From positions 6,763-32,031 of the forward strand of contig JAJQAT010000016.1 of the NCBI GenBank assembly GCA_021203665.1: DNA of 25,269 bases, written 5' to 3'. Position 1 is the stretch's first letter, and each line of letters opens with the position of its first letter. The DNA comes from Bacillota bacterium (GTDB lineage Bacteria > Bacillota > Clostridia > UBA1381). The notes beneath the pieces were generated by a model. It saw nothing but the letters and a program-made list of their open reading frames with translations, did no database searches and was not told the DNA's origin. A program made the translations under genes and the position numbers. Shown here one piece after another: positions 14,937 through 21,093 of this stretch.

Positions 14937-15275
14937 TTAGTTTTCCATTTCCTTTAATACTAAAGTGATATGGCTGGTTCTCTTTAAAATCTTGAACGCT
15001 CTGCCCTGAGCATGAGGTTGAATTCTCTTTAAAGTAGGACCTTGTGTTGCATAACATTCCGCAACGTATAATTTATTCTTATCCATATCATGATTGTTCT
15101 CCGCGTTTGCAACAGCCGACGCGAGAAGCTTTTTCAAATACTCGCTTGCTGCCTTCGGCGTATTATTAAGAATACCCATCGCAACATTAGCAGGCTTGTT
15201 TCTTATAAGATCAAGCACAATCTTCACCTTTCTCGGCGAGATGCGAGCATATCTTAACACTGCACGTGCTTCCAT
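14937..15275 (-). CDS. rplV: Ribosomal protein L22
   Basis: Exit-tunnel protein whose loop forms the tunnel constriction, 112 residues. Recognisable from ARISPRKVKIVLDLIRNK (about 10-27), SAVANAENNHDMDKNKLYVAECYATQGPTLKRIQPHAQGRAFKILKRTSHI at the C-terminal half. Complete. The 164-nt gap to rpsS upstream is long for this pair, which often nearly touch. Confidence 0.97.
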   Translation of the reverse strand: MEARAVLRYARISPRKVKIVLDLIRNKPANVAMGILNNTPKAASEYLKKLLASAVANAENNHDMDKNKLYVAECYATQGPTLKRIQPHAQGRAFKILKRTSHITLVLKEMEN

Positions 15276-15439
15276 TTGGATTCCTCCTTTTGCAATATTC
15301 GTAACGGGATTAAAATCCCTTTGTATATCTCAGTGATTTTCCGAGACAAACGTAATAATTTCGTCTCTCCGCCGTATTTTCGCCGCCGCACGCGGCATAA
15401 CTGCGCGTGGCGGAAAAACCGGAGCGGTTAAAAGCGGAA
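15276..15439 (-). promoter_or_regulatory. Three-hairpin gap between rpsS and rplV
   Basis: No gene seen. Three stem-loops in the transcribed strand: a 10-bp GC stem with a 2-nt bulge and 9-nt loop (15383-15413), a GAGAC/GTCTC stem extended by AAA/TTT (15343-15367), and GGGAT/ATCCC with a 4-nt loop (15306-15319). None is followed by a T tract on the - strand. A feedback site for a ribosomal protein is possible but unproven. Confidence 0.4.
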
Positions 15440-15712
15440 TTACTTGCTTGTCTTTGCTCCCGCGTGACCCCTATAGGTTCTTGTGGGAGCGAACTCGCCA
15501 AGTCTATGACCAACCATATCCTCGCTTATAAATACGGGGACGTGCTTTCTGCCGTCATGAACCGCGATTGTGTGTCCAACCATTTCAGGGAAAATTGTGG
15601 AAGCTCTTGACCATGTCTTTACGACCTTCTTCTCGTTTGCGGCGTTCATTGCATCGATTCTCTTCATAAGACGCTCTTCAACGAAAGGTCCCTTTTTAAG
15701 TGATCTGCCCAT
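15440..15712 (-). CDS. rpsS: Ribosomal protein S19
   Basis: Small-subunit head protein contacting S13 and the A-site finger. 90 residues with MGRSLKKGPFVEERLMKRID, WSRASTIFPEMVGHTIAVHDGRKHVPVFI and MVGHRLGEFAPTRTYRGH, all classical S19 motifs. Follows rplB by 29 nt with an AAGGAGG box. Confidence 0.98.
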   Translation of the reverse strand: MGRSLKKGPFVEERLMKRIDAMNAANEKKVVKTWSRASTIFPEMVGHTIAVHDGRKHVPVFISEDMVGHRLGEFAPTRTYRGHAGAKTSK

Positions 15713-15741
15713 TAAATCTTCCTCCTTTCAATCTATCTCAA

Positions 15742-16575
15742 TTATTTAGCGTTTCTTCTCTTTACGATGAACTTATCAGTTCTGTTCTTAGTCTTTCTTG
15801 TCTTAAGACCGAGAGCCGGCTTACCCCAAGGAGTTACCGGTGCGGGACGTCCTATCGGCGACTTACCTTCACCACCGCCGTGCGGGTGGTCGTTCGGGTT
15901 CATAACAACACCGCGGACTGTCGGTCTCCAACCCATGTGACGCTTTCTGCCGGCTTTACCGATAGAAATATTCTCATGCTGCTGGTTGCCTACGATACCG
16001 ATTGTAGCCTTGCAGTCAAGTCTTACCATTCTTACCTCGCCCGACGGAAGTCTTACCTGTGCGTATTTGCCTTCCTTAGCCATAAGCTGAGCGCTGTTGC
16101 CGGCGCTTCTTACAAGCTGAGCGCCCTTACCCGGGTACAATTCAATATTATGAATAAGAGTACCGACGGGAATATCCTTTATAAACAACGCATTGCCCGG
16201 CTTGATGTCCGCGCCTTCGCCCGATACGACAACGTCGCCGTCGGTAAGACCGAGCGGAGCTATGATATATGCCTTTTCGCCGTCTTCATACTGAATAAGA
16301 GCGATGTTCGCGCTTCTGTTCGGGTCGTACTCGATACCGATAACAGTTGCCGGCATACCGTCTTTATTTCTCTTAAAGTCTATAATTCTATACTTTCTTC
16401 TGTTGCCGCCGCCTCTGTGACGAACGGTAATTCTGCCGTACGAATTTCTTCCGGCGTTCTTATCCTTCTTGGCAAGAAGCGAACGCTCGGGAGTCTTCTT
16501 TGTGATTTCGGCAAAGTCCGAAACCGTCATAAATCTTCTGGCAGGCGAAGTAGGATTATACTTTTTTATAGCCAT
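15742..16575 (-). CDS. rplB: Ribosomal protein L2
   Basis: Central 23S rRNA-binding protein needed for peptidyl transferase assembly and subunit joining. 277 residues. The conserved RGVVMNPNDHPHGGGEGKSP includes His230, equivalent to the essential His229 of E. coli. The OB and SH3-like domains include GRITVRHRGGGNRRKYRIIDF (about 47-67). The length fits the family (about 275). Confidence 0.98.
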   Translation of the reverse strand: MAIKKYNPTSPARRFMTVSDFAEITKKTPERSLLAKKDKNAGRNSYGRITVRHRGGGNRRKYRIIDFKRNKDGMPATVIGIEYDPNRSANIALIQYEDGEKAYIIAPLGLTDGDVVVSGEGADIKPGNALFIKDIPVGTLIHNIELYPGKGAQLVRSAGNSAQLMAKEGKYAQVRLPSGEVRMVRLDCKATIGIVGNQQHENISIGKAGRKRHMGWRPTVRGVVMNPNDHPHGGGEGKSPIGRPAPVTPWGKPALGLKTRKTKNRTDKFIVKRRNAK

Positions 16576-16611
16576 TATCCTTTACTCTCCTTATCTATAA
16601 ATTAATACCGA

Positions 16612-16914
16612 TTAAATCTCGAAAAATTCGATAGTCTTGCTGTCGTCCGTAAGAGTAACGATAGCCTTTTTCCACGAGGCGCGTCTGCCCTCATATCTGC
16701 CCATTCTCTTAACCTTGCCGAGAACGTTCATTGTGTTTACCTTAGCAACCTTTACGCCGAACACTTCTTCAACAGCCTTCTTTATCTCAACCTTGTTTGC
16801 AGTCTTTGGCACTTCAAAGGTATACTTCTTTATTTCGTTGCCCTCTCTGTCCAAAATTGTTGTCATACTGCGCTCAGAGATGATTGGTCTTTTAAGAATA
16901 TCGTATGAATTCAT
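16612..16914 (-). CDS. rplW: Ribosomal protein L23
   Basis: Exit-site protein that recruits trigger factor and SRP, 100 residues. Signature stretches are YDILKRPIISERSM near the start, YTFEVPKTANKVEIKKAVEEVFGVKVAKVNTMNVLGKVKRMGR in the middle. It overlaps rplD by one base as TAATG, so the two are translationally coupled. Confidence 0.97.
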   Translation of the reverse strand: MNSYDILKRPIISERSMTTILDREGNEIKKYTFEVPKTANKVEIKKAVEEVFGVKVAKVNTMNVLGKVKRMGRYEGRRASWKKAIVTLTDDSKTIEFFEI

Positions 16915-17537
16915 TATGCAAGCACCTCCTCAATTTTCGCTACGGCGTCCTTTGAGATGATGAACGCATCGTGATTAAGAACGTCGTATGTGTTAAGCGT
17001 GCCGACATGAGTCGGAGTCACACCCTTGATGTTTCTTGCCGATTTGTAAATTACGGGATCCGCGTCCGCCGTAACTATAAGAGCCTTTGAGCTTAGCTCA
17101 AGTCCCTTTAGAAGAGCGGCAATCTTAGCTGTCTTGATTTCGTCAAGCTTAAGCTCGTCTATAACGAATACCTTGTAATCCGCGTATTTAGCCGAAAGAG
17201 CGCTCTTAAGAGCGATTCTCTTAACCTTTTTGTTAATGCTGTATCTGTAGCTTCTCGGCTTGGGTCCGAGCGCTACGCCGCCGCCTGTCCACTGCGGAGC
17301 GCGGATACTGCCCTGTCTTGCACGGCCCGTACCCTTTTGTCTCCAAGGCTTAATGCCGCCGCCGCGTACTTCCGTGCGCGTCTTTGTGGACTGCGTGCCT
17401 TGTCTTTGGTTTGCAAGATAGTTTACAACTACCTGGTGCAAAACTGTTTTATTCACTTCAGCGGCAAAGACAGCGTCCGAAACTTCCATTGAGCCGGTCT
17501 TTGCGCCTTCCATGTTATATAAAGCCACTGTAGCCAT
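16914..17537 (-). CDS. rplD: Ribosomal protein L4
   Basis: Tunnel-wall protein whose long loop reaches the constriction; in E. coli it also represses the S10 operon. 207 residues. The extended loop reads TKTRTEVRGGGIKPWRQKGTGRARQGSIRAPQWTGGGVALGPKPRSY (about 50-97), the L4 signature, and DVLNHDAFIISKDAVAKIEE ends it. The control loop raises the possibility that L4 acts on the leader at 18606-18929, but no sequence evidence for that was found. Confidence 0.97.
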   Translation of the reverse strand: MATVALYNMEGAKTGSMEVSDAVFAAEVNKTVLHQVVVNYLANQRQGTQSTKTRTEVRGGGIKPWRQKGTGRARQGSIRAPQWTGGGVALGPKPRSYRYSINKKVKRIALKSALSAKYADYKVFVIDELKLDEIKTAKIAALLKGLELSSKALIVTADADPVIYKSARNIKGVTPTHVGTLNTYDVLNHDAFIISKDAVAKIEEVLA

Positions 17538-17565
17538 TATATTTCCTCCTTTCCAATAACCTCGA

Positions 17566-18192
17566 TTATGCCTTTACGCTGTTTCTGATTGTAACAAGTC
17601 CGCCCTTTGCTCCGGGGATTGCACCCTTAACAAGAATCAAATTCTGCTCAGCGTCTATTTTGACAACCTCAAGATTCTGGACTGTAACCTTTTGAACACC
17701 CATGTGTCCCGGAAGTACCTTACCCTTGAACACACGTCCCGGGTTTGAGCACATACCCATTGAACCGGAAACTCTCTTGCTCTTTGAGCCGTGAGTCATA
17801 GGACCTCTGTGAAGACCGTGCTTCATAGGGCCGGCAAAGCCTTTACCCTTGGAAGTGCCTGTAACGTCAACCTTATCTCCGGCTGCGAAAATGTCAGACT
17901 TTATCTCGTCGCCTACGTTCAAAGCGGAGCAATCGTCCAATCTGAACTCTCTGACATACTTTTTGTTTGCAGTGTCTGCCTTTTTAAAGTGACCCAACTG
18001 CGGCTTATTGAGATGCTTTTCCTTTACATCGCCAAAGCCAACCTGTACAGCCTCGTAGCCGTCTGTTTCAACGGTCTTTTTCTGTGTGACAACACAAGGA
18101 CCCGCCATAACAACCGTTACCGGAATAACTACGCCGCCTTCGCCAAAGATTTGAGTCATACCAATCTTTGTACCTAAAATTGCTTTTTCCAT
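17566..18192 (-). CDS. rplC: Ribosomal protein L3
   Basis: Assembly-initiating 23S rRNA-binding protein with a loop reaching the peptidyl transferase centre, 208 residues. Starts MEKAILGTKIGMTQIFGEGG and carries the family signature GKGFAGPMKHGLHRGPMTHGSKSKR followed by GSMGMCSNPGRVFKGKVLPGHMG. Ninety-eight bases separate it from rpsJ. Confidence 0.98.
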   Translation of the reverse strand: MEKAILGTKIGMTQIFGEGGVVIPVTVVMAGPCVVTQKKTVETDGYEAVQVGFGDVKEKHLNKPQLGHFKKADTANKKYVREFRLDDCSALNVGDEIKSDIFAAGDKVDVTGTSKGKGFAGPMKHGLHRGPMTHGSKSKRVSGSMGMCSNPGRVFKGKVLPGHMGVQKVTVQNLEVVKIDAEQNLILVKGAIPGAKGGLVTIRNSVKA

Positions 18193-18290
18193 GATTTTTC
18201 CTCCTTATCAGTTATTGGTTTCCGCAAAAGCCGACGGAAACTTGACCTGCATCATAGCCTTTGGGCTACTGCATTTATGGTTGATCTTCC
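18193..18290 (-). promoter_or_regulatory. Structured gap between rpsJ and rplC
   Basis: Two hairpins in the transcribed strand: TAGCC/GGCTA flanked by TGCA repeats (18248-18273), and GTTTCCG/CGGAAAC around a 10-nt loop (18218-18241) just upstream of the rplC ribosome binding site. Neither has a terminator T tract. Function unknown. Confidence 0.3.
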
Positions 18291-18605
18291 TTACTTTTGG
18301 ATTACGTCTATTTCAACGCCAGCGGGAAGATCGATTTTGATTAGCGATTCCATCGTCTTGGCGCCCGGAACAACTATATCAATCAATCTTTTGTGAGTTC
18401 TTCTCTCGAACTGCTCACGAGAATCCTTATACTTATGAACCGCTCTCAGGATTGTGATGATTTCCTTTTCTGTAGGAAGAGGAATGGGACCGGATACCTT
18501 AGCGCCCGTTCTCTTTGCAATCTCAACAATCTTTTCGGCACTTTGATCAAGTATAACGTGGTCATAAGCCTTAAGCTTGATTCTGATTTTTTGGTTTGCT
18601 GCCAT
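18291..18605 (-). CDS. rpsJ: Ribosomal protein S10
   Basis: Small-subunit head protein and NusG/NusB partner in transcription antitermination, 104 residues. MAANQKIRIKLKAYDHVILD is the true N-terminus: the ORF stays open for 22 more codons upstream, but AAGGAGGG lies directly before this ATG at 18605. Signatures are GAKVSGPIPLPTEKE and SREQFERRTHKRLIDIVVP. It is the first gene of the operon and follows a leader of about 320 nt. Confidence 0.98.
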   Translation of the reverse strand: MAANQKIRIKLKAYDHVILDQSAEKIVEIAKRTGAKVSGPIPLPTEKEIITILRAVHKYKDSREQFERRTHKRLIDIVVPGAKTMESLIKIDLPAGVEIDVIQK

Positions 18606-18929
18606 ACTTTTCCCTCCTTGAAATTTTATTTTGTTGTAATCTGCACGACAGCTCTTAAAGAATTGGCACACACTGCCGGGTGTTTCGCACCACCCTTAAG
18701 AAAAAACCCGAACGTGAATTTACCAGGTTCGGGCAAAGTTAGCCAAATTCGCCGCATACCTGTCCCGTCCGCCGCGCAAAACGCCGCGGTTAAACACAGA
18801 TATACATTGACTGCCGCCCGGTTTCTTGAATCGGACTCACTCCGCGGAAAAACCGGCTTTTTTCAGCCGCAACCTCCCGCATCATCGCTTGTCAGTACCT
18901 ATATGCGCGGCACGCGCACAAGTCACAAC
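18606..18929 (-). promoter_or_regulatory. Long 5' leader of the ribosomal operon, probable attenuator
   Basis: About 320 nt from the predicted start near 18929 to rpsJ. It contains, in order on the - strand, a weak terminator-like hairpin (CGGCT/AGCCG then TTTTT, 18848-18869), a GC-rich stem (CCGCG with CGCGG near 18770-18790) and a strong intrinsic terminator (18701-18733). GAATTT just before the terminator (complement of about 18745-18750) can pair with AAATTC inside the terminator loop, a possible antiterminator. No leader peptide and no T-box or known riboswitch pattern was seen. Confidence 0.55.
18701..18733 (-). terminator. Intrinsic terminator inside the rpsJ leader
   Basis: On the - strand CCCGAAC (complement of 18727-18733) pairs with GTTCGGG (complement of 18707-18713) across a 13-nt loop, then six T. 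It lies about 100 nt before rpsJ, within the leader, so it would end transcription before any ribosomal gene unless an alternative fold or factor prevents it. Confidence 0.75.
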
Positions 18930-18935
18930 ATACCC

Positions 18936-18964
18936 ATTATACACGATTTTATGCCGTTTGGCAA
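18936..18964 (-). promoter_or_regulatory. Main promoter of the ribosomal operon
   Basis: TTGCCA (complement of 18959-18964), a 17-nt spacer, and a perfect TATAAT (complement of 18936-18941). A-rich tracts directly upstream (18965-18981) look like an UP element, expected for a ribosomal promoter. Confidence 0.8.
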
Positions 18965-18974
18965 GTTTTTTTGT

Positions 18975-19023
18975 AAAAAAATTTCATTAAAATTTCTACA
19001 AATTTGTAGAAATTTTAATGAAA
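18975..19023 (-). terminator. Perfect 42-bp AT-rich palindrome, terminator of the DUF4830 gene
   Basis: 18982-19023 is a perfect palindrome with 21-bp arms and no central spacer. On the - strand it is followed by a run of seven T (complement of 18975-18981), so it can act as an intrinsic terminator for the upstream gene. It ends less than 20 bases before the -35 box of the ribosomal promoter. Confidence 0.6.
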
Positions 19024-19052
19024 AATTTGTGCATATTTTCATGTATAAATTG

Positions 19053-19481
19053 TCAGCAATCTGTTAAAGCGTCCTCAAAATTCAGCGAATGCATAAAGCC
19101 GTTAATGCTGACAGTCATAATGTCGCCGCCCACCGGCTCGCCGTTTATACATATTACATTGGCGCGGACGTCCTCGCCGACGTCCTTGGGATAATTTTCC
19201 ACTATGTACGTATATCTCATTCCGCGCATACCCATATACGGGCGCAGGTCAAGTCCCGCGTCGAGCTGGATTTTGTTATAGCTCTCGTAAACAAGGTCGA
19301 ACGGGTCGGGTATTATAACCTCCGCCTTTTCAACGGCTTTTTCGCTTACCTCCCAGCCGTAGCCGCGCAAAAATTCCGCGTTTTCCGCGTCCGCGCCGTC
19401 ACTCGCAAACACCGCGAACGCAAACGCCGTCACCGCTATTATAAGAACCGCCGCAAAATACATCATAGCTTTTCTCCCCAT
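19053..19481 (-). CDS. DUF4830 domain-containing exported protein
   Basis: A 142-residue protein. Residues about 5-26 form an N-terminal hydrophobic segment ending AFAVFA before SDG, a plausible signal peptide or membrane anchor, so the rest is outside the membrane. The exported part has AEFLRGYGWEV, YNKIQLDAGLDLRPYMGMRG, RYTYIVENYP, ANVICINGEPVGGDIMTVSINGFMHSL, which I match to the clostridial DUF4830 family from memory. Its function is unknown. The start at 19481 is chosen because AAGGGGTGAG precedes it; the ORF is open further upstream without such a site. Confidence 0.75.
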   Translation of the reverse strand: MGRKAMMYFAAVLIIAVTAFAFAVFASDGADAENAEFLRGYGWEVSEKAVEKAEVIIPDPFDLVYESYNKIQLDAGLDLRPYMGMRGMRYTYIVENYPKDVGEDVRANVICINGEPVGGDIMTVSINGFMHSLNFEDALTDC

Positions 19482-19549
19482 TATCTCACCCCTTTTAGTA
19501 TATTGCTCGTTATTTGAAAATATTACCACGTTTAAAAAATTGTAAACCG

Positions 19550-19578
19550 CTGACACTAAAAACACACTAATATATTAT
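19550..19578 (+). promoter_or_regulatory. Possible promoter for the DUF378 gene
   Basis: CTGACA (19550-19555), a 17-nt spacer and TATTAT (19573-19578). Both boxes are 5 of 6 to consensus, but the implied transcription start near 19585 would fall inside the ribosome binding site, so the call is weak. Confidence 0.3.
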
Positions 19579-19594
19579 GTAAGGAGAGAAATTT

Positions 19595-19807
19595 ATGAAT
19601 AACACTTCTTTGGTAATAACGATAATAGGCGCTGTAAATTGGCTGCTTGTCGGACTTTTTAAGTTTGACCTTGTGGCGGCGATTTTCGGCGGTCAGACGT
19701 CAATTATAAGCAGAATTATCTATATTGTCGTGGGACTTGCCGGCTTGTGGTGCATTAATATTCTGTTTAAGGATAAGGTCCCCAAGCATCAGCACAGCAA
19801 TGTTTAA
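19595..19807 (+). CDS. DUF378 small membrane protein
   Basis: 70 residues with two predicted membrane helices: about 5-30 (VITIIGAVNWLLVGLFKFDL) and about 38-60 (IISRIIYIVVGLAGLWCINI). The pattern GAVNWLLVGLF.FDLVA.IFGG and RIIYIVVGLAGL matches the DUF378 family (YuzA-like), of unknown function. The ATG follows AAGGAGAG by 6 nt. It is the only + strand gene in the right half of the window and is flanked by divergent and convergent neighbours. Confidence 0.85.
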   Translation: MNNTSLVITIIGAVNWLLVGLFKFDLVAAIFGGQTSIISRIIYIVVGLAGLWCINILFKDKVPKHQHSNV

Positions 19808-19810
19808 TAT

Positions 19811-19841
19811 AAAGCCTCCGATTTTCTGTCGGAGGCTTTAT
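19811..19841. terminator. Bidirectional terminator between convergent genes
   Basis: AAAGCCTCCGA (19811-19821) and TCGGAGGCTTT (19829-19839) form a perfect 11-bp stem around a 7-nt loop, with A/T-rich flanks on both sides. It serves the DUF378 gene on + and the frameshifted gene on -, whose stop codon lies in one arm. Confidence 0.75.
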
Positions 19842-20355
19842 ATATTGATATGTATGAAATACAGCGTGTTGCTGTCTGTATCTACGTAATATACATCGAA
19901 GTTGCTGTACGGATTGTCGCTGTATTTGGTATATATATAATAATAATCGCCGGCATTAATCTGCGCGCTTTTGTCAAAGGTGTATTCATCCTCAAAATCA
20001 ACATTACGCAAAGCGTCTTCAAACCACGAAAAATAGCCGTTCAAGACGGAAATATCATCTTCGGTCACAACGGAATAATATTTATTGTTTTCAAATTTTT
20101 TATTGATTTTTCATTAAAATAATATTCTCCGTAGTCGGTAAAATCTCCCCATCCGCCTTCTGTGTAATATACATTATCGTCACATCCCCAAAGGCTTGTC
20201 TGCACTCCGTAGTTATCACAATCGATTATAACACAAATACCCCTAGCACCTACAAACATAACGAAAAGCACCGCCAAAAGCGCCGCGATAAACATTACGG
20301 CTCCGCCCAATCCCATAGCTGTCCACGACGCCGCTTTCTTAATATATTTAATCAC
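19838..20355 (-). pseudogene. Membrane-anchored protein of unknown function, frameshifted
   Basis: Two overlapping reading frames look like one gene. It starts at GTG 20355, supported by GGGGAGG 7 nt upstream. The first part has a membrane helix (about residues 9-34) and then GYEYYFNEKSI-type sequence ending at a stop at 20065. The second part, stop at 19838, continues naturally as KKFENNKYYSVVTEDDISVL, then YFSWFEDAL, GDYYYIYTKYSD and VYYVDTDSNTLYFIHINI. One extra A in the A6 tract (complement of 20096-20101) would join them into about 172 residues. The second frame has no ribosome binding site of its own. The family is unknown to me by name. Confidence 0.6.
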
Positions 20356-20414
20356 CGCTCTTCCTCCCCGTATTCCAATATATCCGCCGACTGACAATCG
20401 AGAGTCCTGCAAAT

Positions 20415-20441
20415 CCGCCGCTGTGAAATCCACAGCGGCGG
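20415..20441. terminator. Perfect 11-bp GC-rich hairpin after the kinase-like gene
   Basis: CCGCCGCTGTG (20415-20425) pairs with CACAGCGGCGG (20431-20441) around 5 nt. On + it is followed by TTTT; on - only by ATTT. It lies just past the stop of the kinase-like gene and before the frameshifted gene, so it probably limits read-through between them. Confidence 0.5.
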
Positions 20442-20454
20442 TTTTCAAGGAGGT

Positions 20455-21015
20455 CTATTCAAAGCTTTTAAACCTAACGTCAATATAATTTTTTATAATC
20501 TCAATACAATGCTCCGTATCGAGTCCCGCCGTGTTAAGGCACAAATCGTAGTGAACGGGGTCGGACCAGACCTTGCCCGTGTTATGGAAATAATAATCGC
20601 CCCTTGTTTTATTCATTGAACGAATAAGGCTTTTCGCGTCCTCGGGATTCAGCTCGTACAGGCGTATCACGCGGCGCATACAGTCGCGCAGCGGAGCGTA
20701 AAGGTATATCCTTACCACATTATCCGTATCGCGAAGGACATAATCGGCGCATCTGCCCACAATTACGCAGCCTTCTCTTTCGGCAATTTCCTTTATCGTA
20801 GCCGACTGACGCTTGAAAAGCTCATCCGCCTCCTCAAACGACGAGGACTTGTGTATACTCTCATCGTCACCGGAATACAGCTCGCTTTCATCGCCCTGCG
20901 AAATCTCGAAAATCTCGCGTCCGTAATATTTTATGCCGAGAGCCTTTGCCAAAGCCTTTCCGATTTCCTTGCCGCCGCTGCCGTAGCTTCTCGCTATGGT
21001 TATAACTGTTTTCAT
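20455..21015 (-). CDS. Cytidylate kinase-like family protein
   Basis: 186 residues. The N-terminus MKTVITIARSYGSGGKEIGKALA contains the P-loop variant SYGSGGKEIG typical of the cytidylate-kinase-like family (PF13189), followed by YYGREIFEI, IKEIAEREGCVIVGRCADYVL and VVRIYLYAPL. These proteins are nucleotide-binding, but the substrate is usually unknown; true CMP kinase is a different, longer protein. The start at 21015 has AAGGGGGTG upstream; the ORF extends 11 codons further without such a site. A modest promoter (TTGAAT/TATATA, 21062-21090) may precede it. Confidence 0.8.
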   Translation of the reverse strand: MKTVITIARSYGSGGKEIGKALAKALGIKYYGREIFEISQGDESELYSGDDESIHKSSSFEEADELFKRQSATIKEIAEREGCVIVGRCADYVLRDTDNVVRIYLYAPLRDCMRRVIRLYELNPEDAKSLIRSMNKTRGDYYFHNTGKVWSDPVHYDLCLNTAGLDTEHCIEIIKNYIDVRFKSFE

Positions 21016-21093
21016 AACACGCACCCCCTTCGCTGCAATAACGGGCAAAAAAGTTTCATTTTATATATACCACCCTTAGGCGAAATTCAAACA

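Noticed and set aside
18678..18697. GGGTGGTGCG on the - strand resembles the T-box sequence AGGGTGGNACCGCG in the rpsJ leader.
   Set aside because: It lies downstream of the terminator, not before it, forms its own small hairpin with CACCC, and no specifier stem or further T-box element is visible.
19838..20068. The second half of the frameshifted gene as an independent gene starting at GTG 20068.
   Set aside because: No ribosome binding site precedes the GTG, and the upstream in-frame residues (KKFENNKYYSV) continue the same protein.
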